A stretch of 7,040 bases of DNA from Ktedonobacterales bacterium. Its GTDB lineage: Bacteria > Chloroflexota > Ktedonobacteria > Ktedonobacterales > JADMIN01. The notes under the pieces were generated by a model. It did not search any database. It was not told the origin of the DNA and worked only from the letters and a program-made list of their open reading frames with translations. The translations under genes were made by a program, and so were the position numbers. Of this stretch, positions 1 to 6,694 are shown in pieces. The stretch's first letter is position 1; each line of letters begins with the position of its first letter. The DNA lies in assembly GCA_025928125.1 (NCBI GenBank), contig JAICKD010000168.1, positions 1 through 7,040 on the forward strand, read 5' to 3'.

Positions 1-2080
1 AGGCCTCGGCGTAGCGCGCGATATCTTCCTGACGGACACGCAGCCGCTCGATCAACGGCGTCACCCCAGCGGTCTGTGCCTGCGCCGCCTCGGCGGAGGC
101 TATGGCTATGGCAAGGGAAGCTTGCCCGGCGGCGGCGACGGGGGCGTATTGCTCGCGCAGCAATCCCTGCGCCTTGGCGCTCCACGGCAGTAGCTCGGCA
201 TCCAGACAGACCCAGTCGGTGTCGAAACGCTCCCAGAATCCGGCGGCGGTGAGCGCGTCCGAGAGGCGGGTGATGAACGCGGTATCGAGCGCATCGTCGT
301 CGAAGAAGCGGCGGCCGGTGCGGGTGTAGCACGCGCCGGGGGTGGGGCTATCGCCGATACCGAAGCGGCGCGCGGCGGTCGCCTGATCGCGGCAGAGCAC
401 GACGACGGCGCGGCTGCCCATGTGCTTCTCTTCGCAGACGACGCGCGGCACGCCCTGGCCCCGGAAGTAGCTGAACGCCTCCGAGGGATATTCGAGCCAT
501 TCCGGCTGGCGCGATGTCTCGCTCGGCGACATCGTCGGCGGCAGATAGATCAGCCAGCGTGGGTCGAGCGCGAACCGGCTCATCACCTCCAGCGCGGCGG
601 CGGCCTGATTCTCCTCGACGATGACGTTGCCCGCCAGCCGCGTGGAAATCAGCTGTTTGCCCACCACATCCTCGATGCGCAACAGGGTATCGGTCGCCTG
701 TCCGATAGCATCACTGGCGTTGTCCGCAGCGGACCCCAGCGGGCGCGCGGGCTGGGCATACACCTCATGCGCGGCGACGCTCACCAACTCGCGCTCCGGC
801 CAGCGCAGTGCCGTCAGCTTCCCGCCGAAGACGCAGCCGGTGTCGATGTTGATGGTGTTGTTGAGCCAGTCGGCCTCCGGTACGGGGGTATGGCCGTAGA
901 CGACGGCGGCGTGTCCGCGATAGTCAGCGGCCCAGTTGTAGCGAATCGGCAGGCCGAACTCGTCGGTCTCGCCAGTCGTCTCGCCGAAGAGCGCGAAGTC
1001 GCGTACACGCCCCGACGCGCGCCCCTGAAACGCCTCTTTCATCCCAGCATGCGCCACGACGAGGTCGCCGCCAGCGAGCACGTAGTGCGAGACAAGCTCG
1101 TCGGCGAACGCCAGATAGTCTCGTCGCCATGACGCCCGCTCGGCCTCGGGCAACGCCTCGATCTGCGCGATGCTCTCCGCCAGACCGTGGCTGATCTGCA
1201 TCTTCTTGCTCTTGCCCTTGAGGTAGCGCGCGAGCTTGACGTCGTGATTGCCGGGGACGCAGAGCGCCTGCCCCGCCGCCACCATTCGCCGCGCCAGATT
1301 GACCGTCTCGACCACCTTCGGACCTCGGTCTACCAGATCGCCGACGAAGATGACGCGCCGCCCGTCGGGATGGCGCATGCCCGCCTCGTCGTCAGCCTGG
1401 TAGCCCAGTTGAGCGAGCAGTTCGAGCATCTCGTCGTAGCAGCCGTGGAGATCGCCGATGATGTCGAATGGGCCAGTGTCGTCGCGGCGGTCGGTCCAGA
1501 GCGGCGTGCGGGTGATGGTGACGGCGTCCACCTCTTCCGGCGAGTTCAGGTAATAGACGTACCGGAAGCCCTCGCGCTGCAGGCCGCGCATGCTCCGGCG
1601 CAGTTGCTGCACGTGGTTGTGGACGACCCGCTGGCCAAGCTGGCGATCGGGGCGGGTCTTGTTGCGCTCGACGCAGATGCGCTCGTCGATGTTGAGGACG
1701 AACGCGACTGGCAGCACGTCATGTTCGCGGGCGGTGCGGATGAGCGCGGCGCGGTCCTGTGGCTTGACGCTGGTGGCGTCCACCACAACCAGCCGCCCCA
1801 GACCCAGGCGCAACCCGGCGACGTAGTGTAGCGCGTCGAAGGCGGCGGCAGTCACGGACTGGTCGTTCGGGTCGTCGCCGACGATGCCGCGAAAGGTGTC
1901 GGAGCTGAGCACCTCGGTCGGCATGAAGTGGCGCGCCGCGAAGGTGCTTTTGCCCGAACCCGTCGGCCCAATCAATGCGACGAGGCAGAGATCAGGAATC
2001 GAGCAGACTCGCGCCGCTGCTGTTTCCAACTCCGATGATACCGATGGCTCTTGCGACTCCTCCTGTGTCTGCTCACTCAT
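1..2080 (-). CDS. pnkp: Polynucleotide kinase-phosphatase-ligase of the bacterial RNA repair system (partial, C-terminus cut by window edge)
   Basis: Trifunctional end-healing and end-sealing enzyme of the Pnkp/Hen1 RNA repair complex. I read 693 uninterrupted codons; the best-known homologue (Clostridium thermocellum) has about 870 residues, so roughly 175 C-terminal residues lie outside the window. The kinase has P-loop GPTGSGKST (residues 38-46), SSDTFR (59-64) and an arginine-rich lid RNKTRPDR (139-146). The metallophosphatase has GDLHGCYDE (209-217), GDLVDRG (247-253), GNHD (277-280), HAG (344-346) and YGHT (395-398). The ligase/adenylyltransferase has EEKHMGSR (550-557), with K552 the expected AMP-accepting lysine, and LDAELLPWS (626-634). 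These match the family's catalytic residues. The ATG at 2080 is supported by AGGAG 8 nt upstream and overlaps the hen1 stop (ATGAGTGA), suggesting translational coupling. About 25 residues precede the P-loop strand, an extension relative to the C. thermocellum enzyme. Family identity is very secure. Confidence 0.96.
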   Translation of the reverse strand, partial: MSEQTQEESQEPSVSSELETAAARVCSIPDLCLVALIGPTGSGKSTFAARHFMPTEVLSSDTFRGIVGDDPNDQSVTAAAFDALHYVAGLRLGLGRLVVVDATSVKPQDRAALIRTAREHDVLPVAFVLNIDERICVERNKTRPDRQLGQRVVHNHVQQLRRSMRGLQREGFRYVYYLNSPEEVDAVTITRTPLWTDRRDDTGPFDIIGDLHGCYDEMLELLAQLGYQADDEAGMRHPDGRRVIFVGDLVDRGPKVVETVNLARRMVAAGQALCVPGNHDVKLARYLKGKSKKMQISHGLAESIAQIEALPEAERASWRRDYLAFADELVSHYVLAGGDLVVAHAGMKEAFQGRASGRVRDFALFGETTGETDEFGLPIRYNWAADYRGHAAVVYGHTPVPEADWLNNTINIDTGCVFGGKLTALRWPERELVSVAAHEVYAQPARPLGSAADNASDAIGQATDTLLRIEDVVGKQLISTRLAGNVIVEENQAAAALEVMSRFALDPRWLIYLPPTMSPSETSRQPEWLEYPSEAFSYFRGQGVPRVVCEEKHMGSRAVVVLCRDQATAARRFGIGDSPTPGACYTRTGRRFFDDDALDTAFITRLSDALTAAGFWERFDTDWVCLDAELLPWSAKAQGLLREQYAPVAAAGQASLAIAIASAEAAQAQTAGVTPLIERLRVRQEDIARYAEA

Positions 2081-3557
2081 CGCCGCCACTCCTCTCCAGA
2101 TCATGCTCAACATCGTCACTCTGCGTCCTGGCGTCTTCTTCGCCAGGCCGGTCAAAGATGACCAGTTGCGAGGGCGCGCCCAGGTCGGCGTCCTCAGGGC
2201 CAAGCTCGCGCTGCGTCATGCGATAGTCGTACCGCGCGGCGACGCGCTCTGCCCAGGCGCGGCATTCGGCGCGGGTCCACTCGAAGCGGTGGTCGCTATG
2301 CCGGAGGCGTGTCTCGCCGAGAGCCTGCCAGTGCGCGTTGTATTCGCGATTGGGCGTGGTGACGATGACCCGGCGCGGGCGAGCATGCTGAAAGACGACG
2401 CGCTCCATCGCCGCAAGCCGTGGCGGGTCAAGATGCTCGATCACCTCCACCAGCGAGACCGCATCGAAGCCTGCCAGCCGCTGATCGCGGTAGAGCAGCG
2501 AGCCTTGCGCCACCTCGATCCGTTGGCGCTGGGCGGTCGGCAACGTATCCAGACGCAGGCGACGACGGGCGCGCGCCAGGGCGACGGACGAGACATCCAT
2601 GCCGACGATGCGCGTCAACATCCGCTCTTTGAGCGCCAGCGCGAGCAGCTTCCCCTCGCCGCAGCCCAGATCGGCCAGCGAGTGCGCTCCGGCCTCGCGG
2701 ATGGCCGCCAGCACGGTATTCAGTCGCAACTCGTGGAGGCCCATCTCCGGCTCGGCTGGGTCTTCTACTGGCGGGGCTGCCTCGTCGCTCTCACTTTCAG
2801 CATCTGCCGCGTCAGGTATCTGCGCATCCGCCGCGATGAGACGGTCGAGCGCCGACTGAACCAGCGGGCGCTTATAGCGCAGGTAGCGCCGCGCGATCAG
2901 GTCGCGCTCAGGGTGCGCCGCGAGCCATGCCCCGCCATGCGCTAGCAGCTTGTCAGTCTCTTCGTCGCCAACGTAGTAGTGCTTGCTGTTATCGAGCACC
3001 GGCAGCAGCACATAGAGATGGCTGAGAACGTCCTGCGTCGTCTGCATGCCGTCGAGCGTGACGCGATAGACGTTCGCCATGCCCCAGGCGGGGAAGCGCT
3101 CATCGAGCGGCAGCTGGTCGGCGGCGACGGTATAGCCGAGCGGCGCGAAGATTCGCGCAATCAGGTCGTCTCCGCCATCGCAGGCGACCGCGGGCAATGT
3201 GACGACCCAGCGCATCCGCTCGTCCAGGCGGCCAGCGCGGCTAGGGCTGGCGCTGCGCCCGGCGAGCGCGGTGCTGAAGGCGGTCTTGAGCGCGACGCTG
3301 GTCAGGCTGGAGGCGACATACGGCCGGTCGTTGACGTACTGGTCAAGCTGCGCCAGGGCAGCGGGGCCACGCACCAGTCCCACCGGATCGATCTCGGTGA
3401 GCAAGGCCACAGTCACATGATCGTCGGCCACCTCGGGATAGAAGACCCAGACGGTCCCCGCCGAGAATGGGCGCTCGAAGGTGGAGGCTGGATTCTTGCC
3501 CAGCAGATAGCCGACATCGGCGGCGTTCGGCGCGTAACAGGTAAGCGTCATGAGCAT
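2073..3557 (-). CDS. hen1: 3' terminal RNA ribose 2'-O-methyltransferase Hen1
   Basis: Bacterial Hen1, the methyltransferase partner of Pnkp. It methylates the 2'-OH of the 3'-terminal nucleotide of broken RNA, using S-adenosylmethionine, before ligation. At 494 aa it has the usual bacterial two-domain form. The N-terminal domain (about 1-240), which in characterised homologues binds and activates the Pnkp ligase, has the typical start with GYLLGKNP (16-23), VFYPE (38-42) and DPVGLVRG (57-64). An acidic, proline-rich linker spans about 243-272. The methyltransferase domain has SAM motif I DLGCGEG (296-302), the metal-site segment EVIEH (E371, E374, H375) and HSDH (H420, H423) followed by RFEWTR, the Hen1 signature. 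The ATG at 3557 is preceded by only a weak GAAAG; the in-frame ATG at 3551 (residue 3) is an alternative. It is the first gene of the hen1-pnkp operon; no clear promoter is visible upstream. Confidence 0.96.
   Translation of the reverse strand: MLMTLTCYAPNAADVGYLLGKNPASTFERPFSAGTVWVFYPEVADDHVTVALLTEIDPVGLVRGPAALAQLDQYVNDRPYVASSLTSVALKTAFSTALAGRSASPSRAGRLDERMRWVVTLPAVACDGGDDLIARIFAPLGYTVAADQLPLDERFPAWGMANVYRVTLDGMQTTQDVLSHLYVLLPVLDNSKHYYVGDEETDKLLAHGGAWLAAHPERDLIARRYLRYKRPLVQSALDRLIAADAQIPDAADAESESDEAAPPVEDPAEPEMGLHELRLNTVLAAIREAGAHSLADLGCGEGKLLALALKERMLTRIVGMDVSSVALARARRRLRLDTLPTAQRQRIEVAQGSLLYRDQRLAGFDAVSLVEVIEHLDPPRLAAMERVVFQHARPRRVIVTTPNREYNAHWQALGETRLRHSDHRFEWTRAECRAWAERVAARYDYRMTQRELGPEDADLGAPSQLVIFDRPGEEDARTQSDDVEHDLERSGGDE
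2089..2093 (-). promoter_or_regulatory. Ribosome binding site of pnkp inside hen1
   Basis: On the minus strand AGGAG, within GGAGAGGAG, lies 8 nt before the ATG at 2080, inside the last codons of hen1. It fixes the pnkp start and shows that pnkp can be initiated independently although it overlaps hen1 by 8 bp. Confidence 0.7.
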
Positions 3558-3597
3558 GATATGGAACTTTCAATGATTGACGGACGCGGGCGGCCCA

Positions 3598-3690
3598 CCT
3601 CCCCTAGCCCCTCCCCCGCAGGGGGGAGGGGGATCAGAGGCCAGAGACCTCACCCCCGGCTTCTCTCCTGCGGGGAGAGGGGAACCAGAG
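3598..3690. repeat. G/C-rich intergenic repeat, copy 1: two ~42-bp units in direct orientation
   Basis: Unit 1 is 3598-3639 and unit 2 is 3648-3690, separated by 8 bp and in the same orientation. Each begins CCTC, contains a pyrimidine-rich arm folding onto a purine-rich arm, and ends in CAGAG. Unit 1 forms a perfect 10-bp stem (CCCCTCCCCC, 3608-3617, with GGGGGAGGGG, 3622-3631; loop GCAG). Unit 2 forms a shorter stem (CTCTCC / GGAGAG, extended by G-T pairs). It lies between hen1 and the sigma/anti-sigma genes and is the same family as 5408-5509. Function is unknown; dispersed palindromes of this style are often mis-annotated as small hypothetical proteins. Confidence 0.85.
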
Positions 3691-3817
3691 ACTGGTGAAG
3701 CGGGGTGCTGCGTGGTGGTGTAACACAAATTTGGGTGACTACCACAAGACGTGAGACGCTGGCTCACCGCTCGTAGCAGCGTAGCACGAATGGCGGATGG
3801 TTGTATGGCGCTAAGCA

Positions 3818-3852
3818 CGGCCATATCCGGTTTTATGCGGAAACATGGGCCG
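3818..3852. terminator. Possible stem-loop just after the anti-sigma stop codon
   Basis: Starting one base past the anti-sigma stop codon on its downstream side, CGGCCAT (3818-3824) can pair with ATGGGCCG (3845-3852) with one bulged G, plus an inner CCG/CGG pairing (3827-3829 with 3838-3840). No T-tract follows in the minus-strand direction, so a rho-independent terminator is only a possibility. Confidence 0.3.
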
Positions 3853-3853
3853 G

Positions 3854-4603
3854 TTACTCGCCTCTGAGCGCGCCCGCCAGCATGATCTCGCCTGTCGGTC
3901 CGGGGCTGCCGCCCGCTGGCTCCGGGGTGATCGCTAGCACGTCGAAGTCGAGCGGCGCTTCACTGGCGCGGACGATGCCGATGCCCCGGCCAGCATGGTC
4001 CACCGTGAAGACGTTGTTGGGCTGCGGCTGGCCGTCACGCAAGAGCCACACCTGATAGGCGTGCTGAGCGTCCAGCGGGCGTAGCCCTTGCGCCAGGACG
4101 ATGCCCTCGTGGCGCGCGGGAGAGCCGACGAAGCGCGCGGACGCATGGCCGGCGTGCTCTGTGCCAGCGATGGGCTTGATGGTGACCTCTGGGTCGAGCA
4201 GTAGATCGCGCAGCAGCGTATCGGCGTCGCTATCACCAATCTCTGGCGTCTCGCCGCCGAAGAGCGAACGCAGCAACCGGCCCATACGTCCGGGGCGCGC
4301 CGTCTCGGTCGGGGGCGCTGGCGCGTGCTCGGTGGGCTGACTGGGCTGACTGGCTGGCTGGGTCTCGTCGTGGATGCGGCTGAGAATGCGGCCACGCAGC
4401 GCGGGCGGTGGCGTGACCTGGGGGACGGCAAGCAGCAGGTCGCTGGTCACGGCGCGCACGGCATCGAGCAGCGCCCGGCAGGCATCGCATGTCTCCAGAT
4501 GGCGCTCGACATGCGCGACCTCGTCCGGCTCCAGGGCGCCCAGCGCATAGGCGTCTATGAGATTGTCCACGTGTTCGTCTTGCTGGTCCATTTGCCTGTC
4601 CAT
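3854..4603 (-). CDS. Anti-sigma factor: zinc-binding N-terminal domain plus RskA-type C-terminal domain, no membrane helix
   Basis: Predicted inhibitor of the ECF sigma factor encoded just upstream (249 aa from the ATG at 4603). The N-terminal domain has the zinc anti-sigma signature H-x3-C-x2-C (H35, C39, C42) after the helix IDAYALGALEPDEVAHVE, as in zf-HC2/RskA-type factors that hold sigma regions 2 and 4 apart. Residues 80-125 are a proline-, glutamine- and threonine-rich linker. The C-terminal domain (about 130-249) has RskA-domain hallmarks: YQVWLLRDGQP (183-193), VFTVD (198-202) and ITPEPAGGSPGPTGEIML (225-242). In RskA proteins a single transmembrane helix usually separates these domains; here the join (about 105-125) is charged and I see no hydrophobic stretch long enough, so the protein looks cytoplasmic. 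The ATG overlaps the sigma stop (TGATG); a second ATG at 4591 is possible. The frame stays open upstream into the sigma gene, but that part is out of frame with sigma and has no domain content. Confidence 0.9.
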   Translation of the reverse strand: MDRQMDQQDEHVDNLIDAYALGALEPDEVAHVERHLETCDACRALLDAVRAVTSDLLLAVPQVTPPPALRGRILSRIHDETQPASQPSQPTEHAPAPPTETARPGRMGRLLRSLFGGETPEIGDSDADTLLRDLLLDPEVTIKPIAGTEHAGHASARFVGSPARHEGIVLAQGLRPLDAQHAYQVWLLRDGQPQPNNVFTVDHAGRGIGIVRASEAPLDFDVLAITPEPAGGSPGPTGEIMLAGALRGE

Positions 4604-5199
4604 CAGCCTGTCCCATCCATCCCTGCTGCTATCAGTTGATCGCGCAGACGCTGCATGCCGATGCGGATGCGGCTCTTGATCGTGCCGAGGGGATCGCCGA
4701 GCGCGGCGGCGACCTCCGCCTGGGAAAGCCCGCCAAAGAACGCCAGCTCGATAGCCTGCCGTTGTGGCGTTGGAAGCTCGGCCAGCGCGGCGCGCACCAC
4801 CTCGGCCCGCTCGCGCAGATCGTTCGCCAGCGCCGGATCGTCCGCAGTGTTGGGGTCGGCAAGGGCGTTGGCAGCCGTCTCCCACTCCACCTCGGGCGCG
4901 ACGACGGGGCGACTCCGCCTGCGCCGAATCTCGTTGAGCGCCAGATTGTGGGCAATGCGCAGCAGCCACGTGCTGACCCGGCCGCGCTCCACGTCGAAGC
5001 TGGCCGCGCTCCGCCAGAGACGAACAAACGTCTCCTGCGTCAGCTCTTCGGCGGCGCCGCTGTCGCGGACGATGCGCAGGCAGAGGGCGTAGACGGGACG
5101 GCCCAGGCGGTCATAGAGCAGCCCGAGCGCCTCTTCGTCGCCCGCTGCCACACGACGCACGAGCAGCGCCTCTTCGTCGGTACGTGGCGGATTTCCCAA
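4603..5199 (-). CDS. ECF-type RNA polymerase sigma factor
   Basis: Sigma-70 family, extracytoplasmic-function group, 198 aa, resembling the SigK-like factors paired with RskA-type anti-sigmas. It directs RNA polymerase to a dedicated promoter set. Region 2 covers about residues 25-95, with AAEELTQETFVRLWR (49-63) as the core helix and STWLLRIAHNLALNEIRRRR (76-95) as the -10 recognition segment. An acidic linker spans 103-130. Region 4 covers about 137-190, with LPTPQRQAIELAFFGGLSQ (142-160) and the helix-turn-helix through GTIKSRIRIGMQRLR (172-186). The start is TTG at 5199: AGGAG sits 6 nt upstream, and an in-frame TAG at 5209-5211 leaves no other start before the conserved region. It overlaps the anti-sigma gene by 1 bp (TGATG), so the pair is one operon with coupled translation. 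Which genes it controls is not visible. Confidence 0.94.
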   Translation of the reverse strand: MGNPPRTDEEALLVRRVAAGDEEALGLLYDRLGRPVYALCLRIVRDSGAAEELTQETFVRLWRSAASFDVERGRVSTWLLRIAHNLALNEIRRRRSRPVVAPEVEWETAANALADPNTADDPALANDLRERAEVVRAALAELPTPQRQAIELAFFGGLSQAEVAAALGDPLGTIKSRIRIGMQRLRDQLIAAGMDGTG

Positions 5200-5205
5200 C
5201 GCGCG

Positions 5206-5210
5206 CTCCT
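5206..5210 (-). promoter_or_regulatory. Ribosome binding site deciding the TTG start of the sigma gene
   Basis: AGGAG on the minus strand, 6 nt before the TTG at 5199. The last bases of an in-frame TAG stop (5211-5209) overlap it, so the reading frame cannot begin further upstream. Confidence 0.75.
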
Positions 5211-5407
5211 ACCACTGATTCATACACGCGGCGTTCCCAAACAGGTGAGCGGTCGCGAAAATCTGGTGATGCCCTCCACTATACCGCATGGGGACACCTT
5301 GTAGCCGCCGAATATTGGGACGCAGCCACGGGATGATCCGCCAGTCATCCAATCCAATCGGGGATGTGTAGAGAGGGATGAATCGGATTTCATCGGTGGG
5401 GATGCCC

Positions 5408-5509
5408 CCTCCCCTAACCCCTCCCCCTAAAGGGAGAGGGGGATCAGAGCAGAAGCAGACTCTTGCTCTCTGGCTCCCCTCCCTTGTAGGGGAGGGGCTG
5501 GGGGAGAGG
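5408..5509. repeat. G/C-rich intergenic repeat, copy 2: two ~42-bp units in inverted orientation
   Basis: Unit 3 (5408-5449, plus) and unit 4 (5468-5509, minus) are the same sequence family as the units at 3598-3690, but here they face each other around an 18-bp centre. The whole element is therefore one large imperfect palindrome. Inside it, each unit forms its own hairpin: CCCCTCCCCCT with AGGGAGAGGGG (one mismatch), and CCCCTCCC (5476-5483) with GGGAGGGG (5490-5497). Units 1 and 3 are close to identical outside the hairpin loop; units 2 and 4 are more diverged. Confidence 0.85.
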
Positions 5510-5561
5510 GCGGCAGCCAAGAAGCACACCACAACCGGCATGAAGCAACGGGGAGGGAGCC

Positions 5562-6059
5562 ATGAGTACATCAACAGCCAGCGTGACGGCTGGCACATCC
5601 AGCCACACACGCCGTCAGGGCTACGTCGCGCGGGGCGTGATTCTCGGCTCCGGGCTGCTGGTGCTGGCGCTGCTGGCGTGGGTGCATCTGGGGCTGGGCG
5701 CGCTGCTTTTCCCGCCCGCGACTGGCCCGGCGCGGCAGGTGGCAACCGCCGGAACGCTACGGGTGACGCTGCTGGCCGATTCGGGCGAGATGCTGGTAGG
5801 GGACCACAACACCATCTCTCTGGCGGTGAATGACGCAACAGGCATGGCTATCACCGGAGCAAAGGTGGCGGTTGCCGCCGACATGCTCACCATGCCGATG
5901 CCTGTACCGACGGTCGAAGCCGCCTGGGCGAATGGCAAGTACATCGCGCATCCGGTCTTCAGCATGGCGGGGCCGTGGCAGTTGACCGTCACCATCACCG
6001 CGCCGGGCCAGCCGCCGGTTCATGCCACGTTTCGTGTAGGCGTCCGCTGGCATACCTAA
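5562..6059 (+). CDS. Membrane-anchored FixH/YtkA-like domain protein
   Basis: 165-aa protein of unknown exact role. A short polar, serine/threonine-rich N-terminus with RR at 17-18 is followed by one hydrophobic helix (about 25-50), probably an uncleaved anchor placing the rest outside the membrane. The remaining ~110 residues form a beta-rich, immunoglobulin-like domain: LRVTLLADSGEMLVGDHN (66-83) near its start, a methionine/proline-rich segment M108-LTMPMP-P116, then GKYIAHPVFSMAGPWQLTVT (125-144). The pattern 'small-domain, MxMP segment, Y-x-A, F-x-M-x-G-x-W' is typical of YtkA/FixH-like domains found near copper handling or respiratory genes. The methionines might bind copper, but this is inference. 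The ATG is preceded by GGGAGGGAG, a strong ribosome binding site. Next gene is 97 bp downstream on the same strand. Confidence 0.8.
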   Translation: MSTSTASVTAGTSSHTRRQGYVARGVILGSGLLVLALLAWVHLGLGALLFPPATGPARQVATAGTLRVTLLADSGEMLVGDHNTISLAVNDATGMAITGAKVAVAADMLTMPMPVPTVEAAWANGKYIAHPVFSMAGPWQLTVTITAPGQPPVHATFRVGVRWHT

Positions 6060-6156
6060 TCAACTGGCGAAATCTTGTAGTGCGTCTTCAAGTCGTGTTC
6101 GAATTGTACGGCGCGGAAATCAGCGCCTAGAGAAGAAAACAAAGGGGTTATCACCA

Positions 6157-6564
6157 ATGGATATCGCTAAGACCTACGCGCGCATCTTCGGTTTCGTCGC
6201 CTTGCTCATCGGCATCCTGGGATTCGTGCCGGGCATCTCGTCGGGTGGGAGCGGCTCAGGCTATCTGCTGGGCATCTTCGCCATCAATCCGCTGCACAAC
6301 CTGATTCACATCGTGACCGGGCTGGTGGCTATCTTCGCGGGCTACTACGCCAACGGCAGCTACGCGCGGATGTATGCGCTGGTCTTCGGCGTGGTCTACG
6401 CGCTGGTGACGGTGCTCGGCTTCACGCCGCTGGTGATGGATGGCAGTTTGCTGGGGCTGATCCCGGTCAACATGGCCGACAACATCCTCCACCTCGCGAT
6501 TGCCGCCTCGGCGCTGCTAGTCTACTTCATCTCCGGCCCGCGCCCGCAGGCCGCCACCGCCTGA
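6157..6564 (+). CDS. DUF4383 family four-helix membrane protein
   Basis: 135-aa integral membrane protein of a family without assigned function. Four hydrophobic helices are visible at about residues 8-26, 47-63, 70-90 and 108-126. The DUF4383 signature motifs are present: YLLGIFAINPLHNLIHIVTG (36-55) between helices 1 and 2, and VNMADNILHLAI (104-115) at helix 4. The two N-x(2-3)-N-x-x-H segments look like an internal duplication of a helix pair. The start has AAAGGGG (6141-6147) 9 nt upstream. The 97-bp gap to the preceding gene holds no gene and no confident promoter, so it may be co-transcribed. A stem-loop 40 bp after the stop could end the transcript. Confidence 0.9.
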   Translation: MDIAKTYARIFGFVALLIGILGFVPGISSGGSGSGYLLGIFAINPLHNLIHIVTGLVAIFAGYYANGSYARMYALVFGVVYALVTVLGFTPLVMDGSLLGLIPVNMADNILHLAIAASALLVYFISGPRPQAATA

Positions 6565-6603
6565 GGCAGCGCCATCGCGCCACCCGGCGCTACTTTCCCC
6601 TTG

Positions 6604-6628
6604 CCCCCTCGCTACATTGGTGAGGGGG
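6604..6628 (+). terminator. Stem-loop after the DUF4383 gene, possible terminator
   Basis: CCCCCTCGC (6604-6612) pairs with GTGAGGGGG (6620-6628), 9 bp with one G-T pair and a 7-nt loop. It is followed by TATTTGCTT, a weak T-rich tail. It lies 39 bp past the stop codon and is well placed to end plus-strand transcription. Confidence 0.55.
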
Positions 6629-6694
6629 TATTTGCTTGCAAGTTCAGAGATGCATGTGGACCTTGCGATGCATCGTTGGCGGCAGGGTCTGGGC

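Larger units (their letters stand above)
5200..5561. other. Divergent intergenic region between the sigma operon and the FixH-like gene
   Basis: No credible gene in this 362-bp gap. On the minus strand TATAGT (5283-5278) resembles a -10 hexamer for the sigma operon, about 80 nt before the TTG start, but the -35 match is poor. An inverted repeat GATGAA-N6-TTCATC (5377-5394) could be an operator. The right part is filled by the G/C-rich repeat at 5408-5509. The stretch next to the plus-strand start carries the purine-rich ribosome binding site GGGAGGGAG (5551-5559), 2 nt before the ATG at 5562. Confidence 0.5.

Noticed and set aside
422..1831. Long plus-strand ORFs (422-1132 and 1187-1831)
   Set aside because: They are antisense to pnkp, whose minus-strand frame carries every expected catalytic motif; the plus-strand translations show no recognisable domain.
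1884..3698. Long plus-strand ORFs (1884-2945 and 2979-3698)
   Set aside because: Antisense shadows of pnkp and hen1 in high-G+C sequence; the second also runs into the intergenic repeat.
3691..3817. Possible tRNA or small RNA in the gap upstream of hen1, including GTGAG-N7-CTCAC at 3751-3767
   Set aside because: No cloverleaf or conserved TPsiC-like arm could be built; a single 5-bp stem is not enough to call an RNA gene.
3570..3824. Minus-strand 84-aa ORF upstream of hen1
   Set aside because: Most of it is a translation of the G/C-rich repeat, and it has no domain or convincing ribosome binding site.
4604..4969. Longer anti-sigma start at 4969
   Set aside because: The extra 122 residues lie out of frame over the sigma gene and have no domain; the ATG at 4603 gives a normal stop/start overlap.
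4636..5304. Plus-strand 222-aa ORF
   Set aside because: Antisense to the sigma factor gene, which is clearly identified on the minus strand.
3598..5509. G/C-rich repeats as a CRISPR array or insertion sequence ends
   Set aside because: Only two units per site with short spacers of 8 and 18 bp, and no transposase or cas gene in the window.
5209..5838. Minus-strand 209-aa ORF
   Set aside because: It crosses the second repeat and is antisense to the FixH-like gene; its proline/arginine-rich composition is typical of an out-of-frame reading.
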